DNA from: Yamagishiella unicocca
Taxonomy: Eukaryota > Chlorophyta > Chlorophyceae > Chlamydomonadales > Volvocaceae
Reading direction: 5' to 3'
Assembly: GCA_003116995.1 (NCBI GenBank)
Contig: BDSL01000016.1
Coordinates: 372,001 to 436,000 of the forward strand
Length of the DNA: 64,000 nucleotides
Shown piece after piece: positions 48,101 to 59,800 of the stretch (within the stretch, counting starts at the first letter, position 1; the number at the start of each line of letters is the position of its first letter). The position numbers and the translations under genes are program-made. The notes below the pieces were generated by a model. That model was not told the DNA's origin and ran no database searches. It saw only the letters and a program-made list of their open reading frames with translations.

Positions 48101-51100
48101 CACACTCACCGCCAGGCGCCGCTGCTGCCCAGCGATGCCACCCCTGGCTGGAGCGATCGGTCCTGACCTGCCTGGCCACAGCAACGGCGTGGGAGCTGCC
48201 CTTGCTGGCGGCGCGGCTGGCGGCTCTGGCGGCCGCGGACGGCAGCTGGGGGCGGTGCGGAGCGCGCGCCACAGAGCTGGCCTGCAGGGCCTGCCTGCAC
48301 ATCACCCCCCTCTGGAACGGCAACCGGATCTACCAGGACTTGATTCACCTGGCAGACGCGGTACTGGCAATGACCGCGGCGGCCGACAGGGCGACGTCGC
48401 CGCCGCTGCCGTCGCCATTGCCGCCAGCTAAGTCAGCGTCGCCGGTCAGCGGCATGCAGGACGGCGAACGGTCAGGACACGGGCTTTACGCAAGCGTGCA
48501 TCACACGGGTGACCGCAGTGCGGGGGGCCATGGCTACCACGATGACGCTGCCTGCGCCCCCACTGACGGCGCTGACAGCAACGGCAGCAGCCCGCTAGGC
48601 GGGGCGCCGGGCAGTGGCGGCGGTGGCAGCAGCGGTGGCGGCAGCGGCGGCAGCGGCGGCAGCGGCGGCGGCGGCGGCGGCTGGCTGCGGGCCTGGGCGG
48701 CGGCCGAGCTGCCGCACCAGGTGGGCCGCTGGGGCCGCAAGCTGGCGGCCCGAGTGAGTAAGGGCGCTGCCGCTGGCCTGAGGGACCCGCTGCCTCGGGA
48801 GCCCGAGTGGCCCACGTTCGAGCAGGCCGCGGTGCTGCTGATGCAGGCCGTACGGCTAGCAGCCGCGGCGTCGCGTTTAGACGGCAGGGCGCCGTACGGC
48901 GCGCCCCGGGCAACGGCGCTTCCGCCGCCGCTTCGGCGTGGTCTGTTGATGAACCTGCTGGCGGTGCTGCAGATGCAGCTGAGGACGTGCTCGGCCGGGC
49001 CACAGCAGCTTGACCTCGTTCGCCAGGCCCTGCAGGAACTCGCCGTACAGACGCAGGCCGAGCCCGGTGCGGCAGCGGCAGGGCGCGGCGGCAGCGGCAG
49101 CGTCGGCGGCAGGTACGCCGAATGGCTGGCGGCGGCGCTGACGGTGTACGACATGGCGGACAGCGACGTCGAGCCCGCCGCTGCCGCCCTGGTTGCGCTG
49201 CTGCCCTCCATTGCGCTGGGCCAGGCCTACCGCAGCTGGGCGCCTGACCTGACTCCGCAGGTGGCGGCCGTGTTGTACGGCGCCTGCCAGCGCACGGCGC
49301 ATGAGGCCACCGTGCGAGAAGCCTCGTCGCTGGCGCCTAGCGCATCACTGGCGCCTAGCGCGGCGCTGGCGGCGAGCGCTGCCGGCGGCACAACACCGAG
49401 CGTAACGGACGAAGCAGCTGTTGGCGCTCGCTGCATGGCGCGCCTACACTATCCGGTGTTAATGTGGGGACCGGGCGCAGGTGCGGCTGCTGGCAGTGAG
49501 GAACATGTGTCGGGGGGTATGATCCCCAGCGCCGCGAGCAGGCCGGGGAGTGCAGGACCGGACCCATGCAGCGGCACGGCGCCCGAGTCGGCAGCGGATG
49601 ACGGAGCCCTCGTATGGCCTCCCCACGTGCCATACACAGCAGTCGGCGTGCGGTTCGGGGGTGACCCCCGGGTCGGCGTCACCGGGGCACCACCCCCGCT
49701 ACTGGTGGCCCAGCATTACCCGTCACTACAGAACCTGCAGGCGCTGCCGCCGCTGGGACCGCACCCTCTGCTGCGGGCCCTCGTGGACGCGAAGCGGCTT
49801 CCTGGATGCCCACCAGGCCTGCTGGTGGCCGTGCTGGCGGCACACCTGGTTCCGGAGCAGGAGGTGACGTCAGCACCGGCGCGGGCTGGCGTTGGGCACG
49901 CTTCCTTGGCCTCCGTCAGCGGACGCAGCGGGGTCGTTGACTCCGACGGAGGCGCGGGCGAGGCGAGCTGGCCTCCACTGAGCGGCAACCCCTCCCGGAC
50001 GGACGGGTCCCTCCCGTCACCGCCTGGCGCACAGCCCCGGGCGGTGCTCCTGCGAGACGGCGAGTTGTCGGGCGTGCTTTCGGCATTGCTGTCGTACTGC
50101 TCCCCGGAGGAGCTGCGGCCGGAGGAGCTGTGGGTGCTGCACGTCGCGGACCGGGATGCGCGGCTGCGGGAGCGGCTGCACGCGGCGGCGGCAGCGGGCG
50201 CAGCGGCGGCAGCAACGGCGGCGGCGGGAGGTCCCGCTTGTCCTGCATCAGAAGCCTCCGCCGAAGCGGGATTGGCGGACCGGTGGGAGGCGTGGCTGGA
50301 TGCTGCGCGGGACGCACAACTCACCTCCGCAGCGGGCCTCCAAGATGGGCCGCCGATGGGCCGCCGAGTGCCTGCGTCCGCTGGCGCTGCCGCCGCTGCA
50401 GCGGCAACCACGCCGCTGGTCTCCATTCCCACCAACTCGCCTGCCACCGTGACGCGCCCCTTCCTGCCGCCCGTGTGCCGCTTGGAGCTGCTGCTGCGAC
50501 GCCGGCGTCACGCGCCCCTGCAGGCGCTGCTGGCGCTCATGTGGCAGGGCGACTGGTTTCGGGGCGACGCTGCCAGCCTGGCTCGCTTCTCGGCAGACGA
50601 GCTGCTCTACGTCATGTGTGCTGTCGTGCATCTCAAGGAGCTGGAGGTGCGCTTGGGGCCTAGGCGCTTAACATTTAGTCATGGGCGACCCGGCGAAAGG
50701 GGCGGTGAATCCTAGTCTGGCTTCTGGCGCAAGCATAAGAGCTTGTGTCGAAATCCGGCAACTGGGCTCATCTCGCATAGGGCGGCTCGCCACCCGCACT
50801 GGGATGTGATCCAAGACCACCCGCCACCCACTGCCCTTCAAAGTGCAACGCATGCGCGGCTGTCACCTGACCCGGACCCCAAGCACTTAATTTGAATATT
50901 CCTTGTATCTGTTACTGGTGCCCCACCCGCCTGACGCCGCAGGAGCTCGAGGAAGTGGACTTGGGATGGCTGGACGGAGATGCTGCGGTCCAACAGGTCC
51001 TGCATCTGCTGTCGTGTGGCTCCTTGGGCGACCTGATGGCGCACCCGGCGGTGGCCTGGGGGGTCGGCCCGGCAGGGCCGTACGCTCCGTCGGACCTGTC

Positions 51101-51557
51101 GCAGGAGAAGCGCACCCGCAGCCAGAAGCTTCTGGATGCTGCAGTTGGGCTGGACGAGTATTTTGATAGGGCCCAGCAGGCCCTGCAGTACGTGGCCGCG
51201 ATCGGCCAGTCTGGTGTGCTGGGCGGGGGTCGACTGGATCCATATCGTACAATGGACTCGCAGGGGGAGTCGTTGGCGTCGTACGAAGGTCATAGGTGGT
51301 TGGCACGGCCGGTCGGGGATTCGGCGGACGGGCAGGGAGCTGGCGCTGGGGATGGCGGGCGCGATACTGGCGCGGAGGCAGATGGCGGAGTGGGAGGGAT
51401 GAGGCAGGAGGGCGTGAGCATTGGAGGCCTTAGGGCACGGCGGCCGAGCTACCGCCGGTGGGAGGCGCTCCTGGGCGCGGCAGGGCTGGACCGTCTGCGG
51501 TCTGCGCTGTTGGGAATGGGTAAAGACCCAGAGAAGTGGATGCGCAGCGTACAGTAG
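45136..51557 (+). CDS. Large unknown protein with possible organelle transit peptide
   Basis: Model: join(45136..45433, 46089..46561, 46630..46732, 47008..47156, 47383..50646, 50943..51557); about 1,633 residues, all phases close. The N-terminus (MSSRRGLRTYTVRTQARSLR followed by an Ala run) has the Arg/Ser/Ala-rich, acid-poor look of a chloroplast or mitochondrial transit peptide. Then come helical pieces such as AKHLLAALLRSPELCPSLTA and ADLLACGFSASRAAQLVLLQ, long Ala/Gly/Pro inserts, a Gly-Ser linker encoded by a GGC-rich run (about 48600-48680), and scattered conserved-looking helices (CLHITPLWNGNRIYQDLIHL, LARFSADELLYVMCAVVHL). The end is RRWEALLGAAGLDRLRSALL plus a short basic tail. The helical, organelle-targeted plan recalls algal octotricopeptide or FASTK-like RNA factors, but I see no repeat consensus or RAP domain. 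Function unknown. Confidence 0.65.
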
Positions 51558-52073
51558 GGTGGTCTGCGCTCATTTGCCAGGGCCAGCAGGGTGAGGTGCC
51601 CGCAGTCGGTAACGAGTTAAGAGTGTAGGAGGTGTAGGAGGTAGGAAGGAAGGGCTTACTTTTACGCCACAGGCAGTAGGCAAAAAGTGTGCTTTCGTAG
51701 GATGAATACCGTGATGAACGTGGCGGGCGGTTGCAGGGGGCAGCAGGGCCAGCTTGCCGGTTGCAGGGCCGTTGTGAAACGGACTCTTCTTGGAACCAAC
51801 TTCGGCAAAACCTGGAACTGAAACTTAGGAGTAGCATGCACAAGCATGCATTGCCTATATGTTACTTTAGACATATATACCTCCACTTGGCTTCGAGGAG
51901 TCTCCTCCATAGATATTCGTTACTGAGTTGGCGTTTGTTCCTTATACATAAGCTTACTGGTAGTATTTGACTCTTTTCTCCAGTAGTCTTGGGAGCCGCC
52001 TGGGCAGGCTAGCAAGGTACCCGGGCGGCTCAACAACGACTCGTTCACTGGGTTCAGACGCTTAAACTTCAGG
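51558..52073. other. Spacer between the large unknown gene and TON2
   Basis: 516 bp with the 3' flank of the upstream gene and the TON2 promoter and 5' UTR. No exon or element is seen. Confidence 0.5.
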
Positions 52074-55000
52074 ATGCTGCTATCTTCGCTAAAGGGATTT
52101 GTTAAGGACCACCCAGAGCCCGACAGGGAGGCAGAGGATATTGGTAAGGCATTTGGCTTTGGCAATGCGTGTTGCGACAGCTGCGGACGCAAACTCTGTA
52201 CCTGCGGGTGCAGAGCAAGAAGTTCTTCAGAACGTTACAAGTATACTTGAACAGTATGAAAAGGACAAACGGCCGGCGTCCGCAATACCGAGCTTTTTCA
52301 AGCCGGTCAGTGAAACCCTTGCTCTGTAGCCCACGCCTGAACGCCAAGAATCCGTGTTGATGGTTTTAGTTGTGTCATGTAGAAAGCAAAGCCGCAAACC
52401 GTGGGCATGTTGGTGCAACGAGAGGCCAGGCGCCGCAAGGACCAGGTATGTCGGAGAGTCGAAGACTGCCAGTGCGTGTACAAGCGAGCTCGGCTTGAAT
52501 ACCGCAGTAATGCTCTGCCACCTCCAGTGACCACTGTATGGTGTGTGGCTCCACGTCATCTCTTGTGTGGGCACGTTCAAGTGTTTTGGGGGGGGGGGGT
52601 TATAGGCTTGGGGGAATGCGTGTATGCTCCTGCCACATCGGCCTCCATTTCGGCTTCCATCATCCCGGCGCGCAGCACGCAGCGCCAGGTTCGGAAATCG
52701 ACACGGGATGCTCTCATCGAGCGTCGGAAGGTTGAGCGTGCGGGAATGCGGTCAACCCGGCTGCATTCCGCGGTCGCTCATGACCGAAACGGTGCCCTCG
52801 AAACGGTGCCCTCGGCAGGAGACGTTGCTGCTCTCTGAGGATGAGCTGCGGAACATCTGGTTCCTGATGAAGGAGATGGGACAGGAGACAAACGCGGAGG
52901 TGCGGATCAACTACGACGGCTTCTCGCAGGTACGATTGGCAAACCCTTAGGAGTACCCCCCTTTCGGGCTGATCGCGTGTGCAATTGCGCCGGCATCGGT
53001 ACCAGGCCCCGTTGGAGGCGACTGGTGCAATATCGTATCATGCAGCCAGCGCTGTATTTCCCTCCCCTTGTGCTGCATCCGTCTTGTTTGGGTCTCAGCT
53101 GTAGTGCTCCAGGCGCATGTTGGCTGCTGATTGCCCTGCGCCTCCCTCCTGGCGTTACAGTACAGGTGCTCACTCGCTGCCGGGAGTGCTTCGGGCCGCA
53201 GATAGATCCCTACTTCAAGGCGCCAGTTTTCCTGAAGTTCGAACGGGACGACAATGGCTGCATCTCCGCCAACCAGTTCCTGAACTACCTCAACCATCGG
53301 ACCACCATGCACTCAAACGTACGTGTCGTACATGTACGCCATATAGCAGTCGTGTAGAATTTGTGAAGCAGGTGTGCAGCAGGTGTGTAGCAACTGTGTA
53401 GCAATTACATGATGCAGGACTTCCTCGGAAACGAGGCAAGGGATACCAATACCATCCACGCAACGTACCATCCACGGGACGCCTTAAAACCCTTTTTGCC
53501 TCTACAGCGCCTGGAGCTTTCCGCGTTCGACCCCGACAACACCGGCAGCCTGACCACGGAGCAGCTAGAGGAGTACGTCAAGTCGCTGGTGGGGCAAGTG
53601 GGGGCGCTCTCGGAGATGCAGGTATGGCGGGCCAGTTGCGCCAGGAGGACGCATGGCGATAACGCCCATGCAGCTGTCTACATATCGATGCTACTCCAGT
53701 ACATGGGAGCCAAGCCGAGCTCGGAACCTACCTTTTGCTGGCTGTCCCAAATTGCTTGCCCCGTGCCCCTTGCATGCACCCAAGCCCTAAAACCCAACCA
53801 CCCATCCCGGCCCCGGCCCGCCAGCCGTCCTTCCTGGAGCACTACGGCCGCATCGCGGTGCGCAAGCTGATGTTCTTCCACGGCAAGAACGGCTGCGTTC
53901 GCATCCGCGACCTGGTCAACAGCATAGTGCTGCAGGTGCGTCGAGGTTGGGGGCGCCAGCTTGGGGTGGTGCGGGTTAGGGGGAGGAGGTGATGGATTGA
54001 TGGATTTTGTGGGGCAGTGGGGATCTTGTGCGCGGTTGGGTTGCCAGGGGCTGTTACGGAGCATAATGCATGGATGTGGTGAGAGGAGTTGAGCGGTGTG
54101 TCGCGGTCGGTCTGGCGCGCTGGTTATCATTTGCTCCCGCCTTCGTGCTGGCGTCTCCCGGCATCGGACAGTACAGATGAGCCTTGCCTCTTGCCTCGTT
54201 CCCTCAGGAGCTCAATGAGCTGAAGAACAACCAGATGCAGGAGCACCAGCTCATATCCAACTGGTTTTCCTTCCAGGTCAGTGGGCCGTTCACAATGGGG
54301 ACCATTCGTCCAAATGCCCAAGTCGCTGTCCCGCCTGGGTCCATCGTGGCAGCCCCCTCGGGCTACCGGTATTCTCTCATCCCCCCTCCCCTCCCCGCTC
54401 CTCCTCACCACCCCAGTCGACGCAGCGGGTGTACAAGACCTTCCTGGCGCTGGACGAGGACATGAACGGCCTGCTCAGCCGCATCGAGTTCTCGGCCATC
54501 AGCAACGGCACCATGTCGCCGCTCTTCATCTCCCGCATCTTCGAGGAGCACGTCATGCGCATGCGGGTCGTGCAGGGCCGCACCGTACACAGGTACGGAC
54601 AGCGGTGCTGTACGGCACACAAAGCCATGGAGACCCCGACCAGCGGCCGCGGCGCCGGGTGCCGGCAGCGGCTCTGTGCTGGCTCTGGAACCGCCTTCCA
54701 CCCGGCACCGAAATGCCATGTACTACTGCTGCTCCGTTGCTCGGTCCGTCCCCATCTTGACCTCGTTTCTGTCTCTCTCTTCCTCTTTGTCCCGCGGCGT
54801 CATCATAGGGACGAGATGGACCTGCTGGCCTTCACGGACTTCGTGCTGGCCTGGGACCACCGGACGCACCCGGCCGCCATCAAGTACTTTTACGACATCT
54901 TCGACCTCAAGAAGCAGGCGAGTGGGCGTGTTCGCGCACGAATCTCCCGCGGGCCCGCTCGCTCTCGCTCTCGGGCCGCGGAACGCACTCCGGTGCAGGA

Positions 55001-55716
55001 GCCAACCTTGAGCTGCCTTGTTGCTGCGTGTACACGCATCTAGGGCGCGACGGTAATAACGGGTGAACAGCGGAGAGAAGGAGCTGGGTGGAAGGTGAGG
55101 GTTATGTGTGGTGGACAAGCGCCCTCCTCCAGGGCAGCATTGGTGAGGTACAGGGCACGGTATGCTAGGAGCGCCGCGCTAGCTGTTGGCTGCTAGCTGC
55201 GCCCACCCAAACTCGGGCCGCACGGGTGCCGATTACCCCCCCTCAGGGCTACATCTCGCCCGCGGAGCTCTATATCTTTTTCAAAGAGATCCACTACATG
55301 TGGGTCAACGTGATGAACGAGTATGCCGACCTCAGCATCTACGACGTCGTGGACGAAATCTTGGACATGGTCCAACCGAAGGTGCCGTACAAGCCGGGGG
55401 TGGATCATACTTGCCATTGCGCGACCTGCCATAGCTGCTGTATGGGTTGTCACCGACTGGGCAACGTAATGCACGCGGTTCCGGTGTCGGTACCTAGAGG
55501 CCAGTCCGGGGCTCTCGTCGCAGCGCTCGCGCCCGCACTTCACCAAGGGTTCATCCTGCTCGCCCCTTGCAGATTACGGCGCGTATCACCCCCGAAGACC
55601 TGGCCGCCTGTGGCATGAGCGGCATCTTCTTCTCCATGCTGTCAGACGTGAAGCAGTTCTACGACTACAACTACCGCGAGAACCTCATGCACCAGGACGA
55701 GGATCCGGGCTCCTAG
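52074..55716 (+). CDS. TON2: PP2A regulatory subunit B'' of TON2/FASS type
   Basis: Model: join(52074..52143, 52214..52305, 52383..52445, 52819..52929, 53166..53318, 53508..53621, 53825..53935, 54208..54276, 54417..54592, 54809..54917, 55247..55381, 55573..55716); 448 residues, all phases close. Landmarks: LLLSEDELRNIWFLMKEM, APVFLKFERDDNGCISANQF (EF-like), AFDPDNTGSLTTEQLEEYV (EF hand), RIAVRKLMFFHGKNGCVRI, ALDEDMNGLLSRIEFSAI (EF hand), FTDFVLAWDHRTHPAAIKYF and the C-terminal ISPAELYIFFKEIHYMWVNV. This order and length fit plant TON2/FASS and animal PPP2R3C. Family members direct PP2A to cortical microtubule arrays, so a role in the algal microtubule cytoskeleton or cell division is expected. 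The intron after 54917 begins with GC (CAG|GCGAGT), a GC-AG intron, needed to keep DLKKQGYISPAEL in frame. Confidence 0.88.
52588..52599 (+). repeat. Run of 12 G in a TON2 intron
   Basis: Uninterrupted G12 after TTTT, in the intron 52446-52818. It is long enough to fold as G-quadruplex RNA or DNA and is also a likely site of sequencing slippage. Confidence 0.8.
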
Positions 55717-56833
55717 GCTGGTGCCGGGCGCCACGATGTGGATTGCGAGGAGGGGGGTGCACGCGGGGAGGCGGGAGCTAAGAGAGAGCTGGCGGGCGCT
55801 GAGCGTCACCGCCGGTGGGGACTGGTTTGGAGTGCAAGGAGAGGCGGACGAAATCGATGAGGGGTGCTGCGCTGGGGGGGATGGCAAAGAATCGCATGGC
55901 CGCCCGTTCGTGAGTCCCCTGTCACGTGTCAGATGGCGAACACTGCCGGTAATGTAGTCATGTGTGTGGTTCCGCGGCAAGCCGGCGAGGTTTTTTGGCG
56001 TTGCGAAATCACCCTAGTCTTAGGCTCCTAGGTCCTAGCCCTGCACATTGCCGAGTATATATGTACAGCACTATGGCCCAATCCCACGGCTCTTCCGGGC
56101 ATCATAACATGCTTCATAGTTATGTTATTACGGCATCGTGTTTCACACCTCGAGGTTTTGGTGCCCCTGGCGAGATTTTGGTGACGGGTACAAGGGATGT
56201 CAATCTGCATAGCCATGACTAGCTCACAAGGGTGCTTGCACGCCGCGGCTGCCAAATGTTAGCAGACTGTGGATTGACGACGCGCCTAACTGGCCTCATT
56301 ACCAACATGGCGCGACGTAAGACTTATATCCCTTCCTTCATCTACCCACCCCCACTTTCGCCCAGTCCCTCGTTTGCAAGTCGAACTAAGTGTCCCAAAC
56401 GATTCCTCAGTCGGTTTCACATATCTTTTTTGAGTGCGACCTTCGGGATTCCCCTCATCCCATCACGAGGGATGGGATGAGGGAAAACCCATCGCCGCAT
56501 CGCTCCTTCACATCCACCTGCCATCTGTCCCCTCGGGACGCTGCCAGACACGGCCAAACCTACGAGCCCATTTTACCTGCCTTCAGGGGAACCGCATCAT
56601 ATAAGCAAAAATGGCTTAATAAGCCGCCAGTATTCGGCCGTAAAGCGCAGCGCGCTGGCAGCAAGGCGCCGTACAGCGCCGTATGTCAACGTGCGCTCCG
56701 CCGTGGAAAGCGTAACGATCAGGAAATTGAGGACATAGCTGTTTTTCACAATAGCATGATGACAAGTACCTAGGGTCCTTACAGTTGCGATACGCGAGGC
56801 ATCGTCCAGCCGGAAGTACCGTAATCTGCCGAC
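55717..56833. other. Spacer between TON2 and the aminotransferase
   Basis: 1.1 kb. It holds a perfect 13-bp-arm hairpin at 56452-56483 and, just before it, a short frame that resembles the C-terminal end of a non-LTR retrotransposon protein (SHIFFEC at about 56417-56437). No complete gene is seen. Confidence 0.5.
56452..56483. repeat. Perfect hairpin, 13-bp arms and 6-nt loop
   Basis: CCCTCATCCCATC and its exact reverse complement are separated by ACGAGG. It lies between genes and could be the end of a decayed mobile element. Confidence 0.85.
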
Positions 56834-59800
56834 ATGGCCAGTGACATAATAACCGGGACAGCTTCGGTCACGGAGACCGGTGATAAACAAAGCAATGTGT
56901 CTCCTGGCGCAGTCCAGGTGCGATGATGTTACGCGCAGGTTGTTTGTACGAGACGCGTACCATAAAGTGAACGGCGCGACCCATGATCGGCAGCAATGTA
57001 GAAAACCGACACATGATCGGCAGCAATGTAGAAAATGTATTCGCGAGTCTCGAAATCGGGTTCCTGTCGTCTTGGCTGTTCCGCCATCTGCACGGAGCTA
57101 TGCGCTCCATAACCCTGTCGTGTCGCCGCCCTCGTCGGCATGATATGACCTGATGCCCACAACCCCCACAACACCCCAATGCGCAGGCCTTGCCCGCCTT
57201 CAAACTTGAGGTGTGTAGGATTCGTGAAGAGTGTCAGCACGTGCCGCAGTACGATATCTGACGGGCCGGGCGCGGGTTGCCGCTGCCTGCCACGACGCCC
57301 ATCCGCCGCGTAACCGCAACTTCGGAAGGGACACGTGCAGGCGGTTCGCGCAGCCACCACAAGCCGCCCGCACCCTACCCGCTCCAGTGCTCCAGATGCA
57401 TAAAGGCTTCGGCCTGACCCCAACCCCCGGGAGCCATGTGTACCAAACGTTTCTTATCCAGTGCTACTTTTCAGTGCCGGCCCACGGGTTTCCTCTCATA
57501 CCCCAGCGAGCCTTAGCGTTCGGGCCCTGGCCTGTACTTGATTTGCTTTGGACACGTCCGGCGCTTTAGCTCTCCCTCCTTCTGCCGACCCGGCCCCGAG
57601 CGCAGCGCTACTTCGCTCGCTGGGAGTTCGCGGCCCCGCACCTGCTGTGCTGCTCTGACTGCGAGCCGCTGCTCCTGTCCGAGCTGCTGGCCCTGATGGA
57701 CCCCGACTGCAAAGCCCGGTGGGTCGTGGGTAGCGAGCGGATGCGTACCGGTACATCAATCCAGAAAAACGGAAAAATGGTTGGGTGGTGGTTGGGCGGT
57801 TGCGCGGATTTTCCCAATCGGTGCTGGTGACGAACTGCGGCGAGACGGGCGGTCGCGTTTGTAGACCACCGCTTCGAGGCCCATTGCCTCGGCAGCATGC
57901 ACTGATCGCGTCAGACCGCTCCAGGCCCCCAGGTTGCAGCTTTCAGACCTGCCCGGAACTTCCCATCTGCCGGCTCCTCCCCTGGACCACAACCCCAACC
58001 CAAACGTAAACCCCAACCTCACGGGGCCCCAGGTGGGAGAACCTGAGGCTCGGCTATGGCGAGCCACGCGGCATGCCGGTGGGTGCTGCAACTGGGTGGA
58101 ATGGGGATACGGTACCGGAATCTCTCGAACCGGAACAGGGCGGGACTAGGAAGCTCGGACAAGCCAGCAATAAACGGGGGGTTCCAGGTTGCGACTCTCC
58201 GCACTACGGTAATAAGGATTAGCAGCCCCAGCCCCCAGGTCAGCGGTGGTTTGCACCCCTGGAGGCTCCGACGGGGTTATAGGGCAGTCGGGCAACGTCA
58301 GCGCTGTGGGGTTGTTGCAGGCGCTGCTGGAGGAGGTGTGCAGCCTGTACGAGCAAGTACGACCAGATGGAGTCATCGTCTGCGCCCCGCAAGAGTGTGA
58401 GTGCGGTGCGCCGGAGAGGGGGAGCGGGACTGGGGTGGGCCGGAGAGAGGGAGGGGGAACGGGGTGCGGCGAGCTATCGGGCGCTGTGCCGTTATTATCG
58501 GTACTCCTAAGCCCTAAAACCCTTCATGCGTATACCCGTGCGAGGTCGCACTCGTCAACCCACTGTGAGCCCTCCATGTGCCATCGGCGGGAGCTGCATA
58601 ACTCACCCTCTGTTCCCATCCCATCAACTTAACCCGAATCCACCTCGCCCCGCACCCCCTCGCCAGGCGTCTATTTGGCCATGACGGCCCTGCTGCAACC
58701 GGGGGATCACGTGGTGGGTCGGCGGGTCGGTGGGTCGATGGGTCGGCGGGTCGGTGGGTCGATGGATCGGCGGGTCGGTGGGTCGGCGGGGCCGTAGCCG
58801 AAAACCCGGGTGCAAACTGATGCAGGGGCGGGGCGAGAGTGGTGGTGGCGAAAGCAAAACGAACACGTGTCCAGTTGTCCTTCGCTGCTGATTGGTGCTC
58901 CTGTTGCTGCTGCTGCTGCTGTTGGTGCTTCTGTACCTGCTGCTGCTGCTGCATGCCCGATGTGTGATTTGCTGTCCTCGGGCTGCACGGCGACGAAACC
59001 CCTGCAACCCCCCGCGCGCCTTGCTCCCCCCTCAGGTGGTTGCCTACCCAGGCTACCAATCGCTGTTCCAGGTGGCGGCCTCGTTAGGCTGCGAGGTGGA
59101 GATGTGGGAGGTGGAGCTGGCGGAGGACGGCGGCGCCAGGTTTGACGTGGAGAGATTCAAAGTGGGTTGGCGCAGGGCAGGGCGTCGGTGCGGTGGTGGA
59201 TAGCGCCTTCGCGTGTGGTAGAGGGAGGACGCCTTCGCCTGTGGTAGAGGGAGGAAGGGGCAGGTGCTTTCTCCGCAGTTCGAACCTGCTGTCTCTGCAG
59301 CACCTCCTGGTCCTCCTCCCATCACGGCGTTGTGCCCCTGGCCTGAGCCTTCGGGTGAGACCAACAACTAACAACGGAAACCAGCAACTGCAAATTCCTG
59401 GCCTGCGTGCAGTTGCTGCTGTGCTCTGCCGCACATCACCCTGCAGCTCCTCCTGCAGACACGCCCCGGAACCGGGCGGGTTCCTTTGTGCCGGGCACTC
59501 TGTTTCGTTCGCATTCACGGGCTGTTGATAGTTTTCCGGGCTGCGCTCCACTTCTGTATGTCCTCTCCTCGTCCGTTGCATCCACTTCTTCTTACGGCTA
59601 TCCTACGTTTTTCCGACCAGCGCATCCTCCAGCCGCCTTTTCCATTTATCGCCTAGTCGCTTTTTTAGCGCCATACTTGGCTACAGTCAACGTTGCTTAT
59701 TCCTACATCTCAGCCGCGCCTCCGCTCCCGCTCTTTGGCGCGCCACTGGACCATCACCTTCGCCGCCCTCGGTTTCTCGGCCGTGGATTCGCGGATTCTC

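Noticed and set aside
48600..48680. GGC-rich run that could be a structured RNA or fragile site
   Set aside because: It lies in frame in a coding exon and encodes a Gly-Ser linker; codon-level low complexity explains it.
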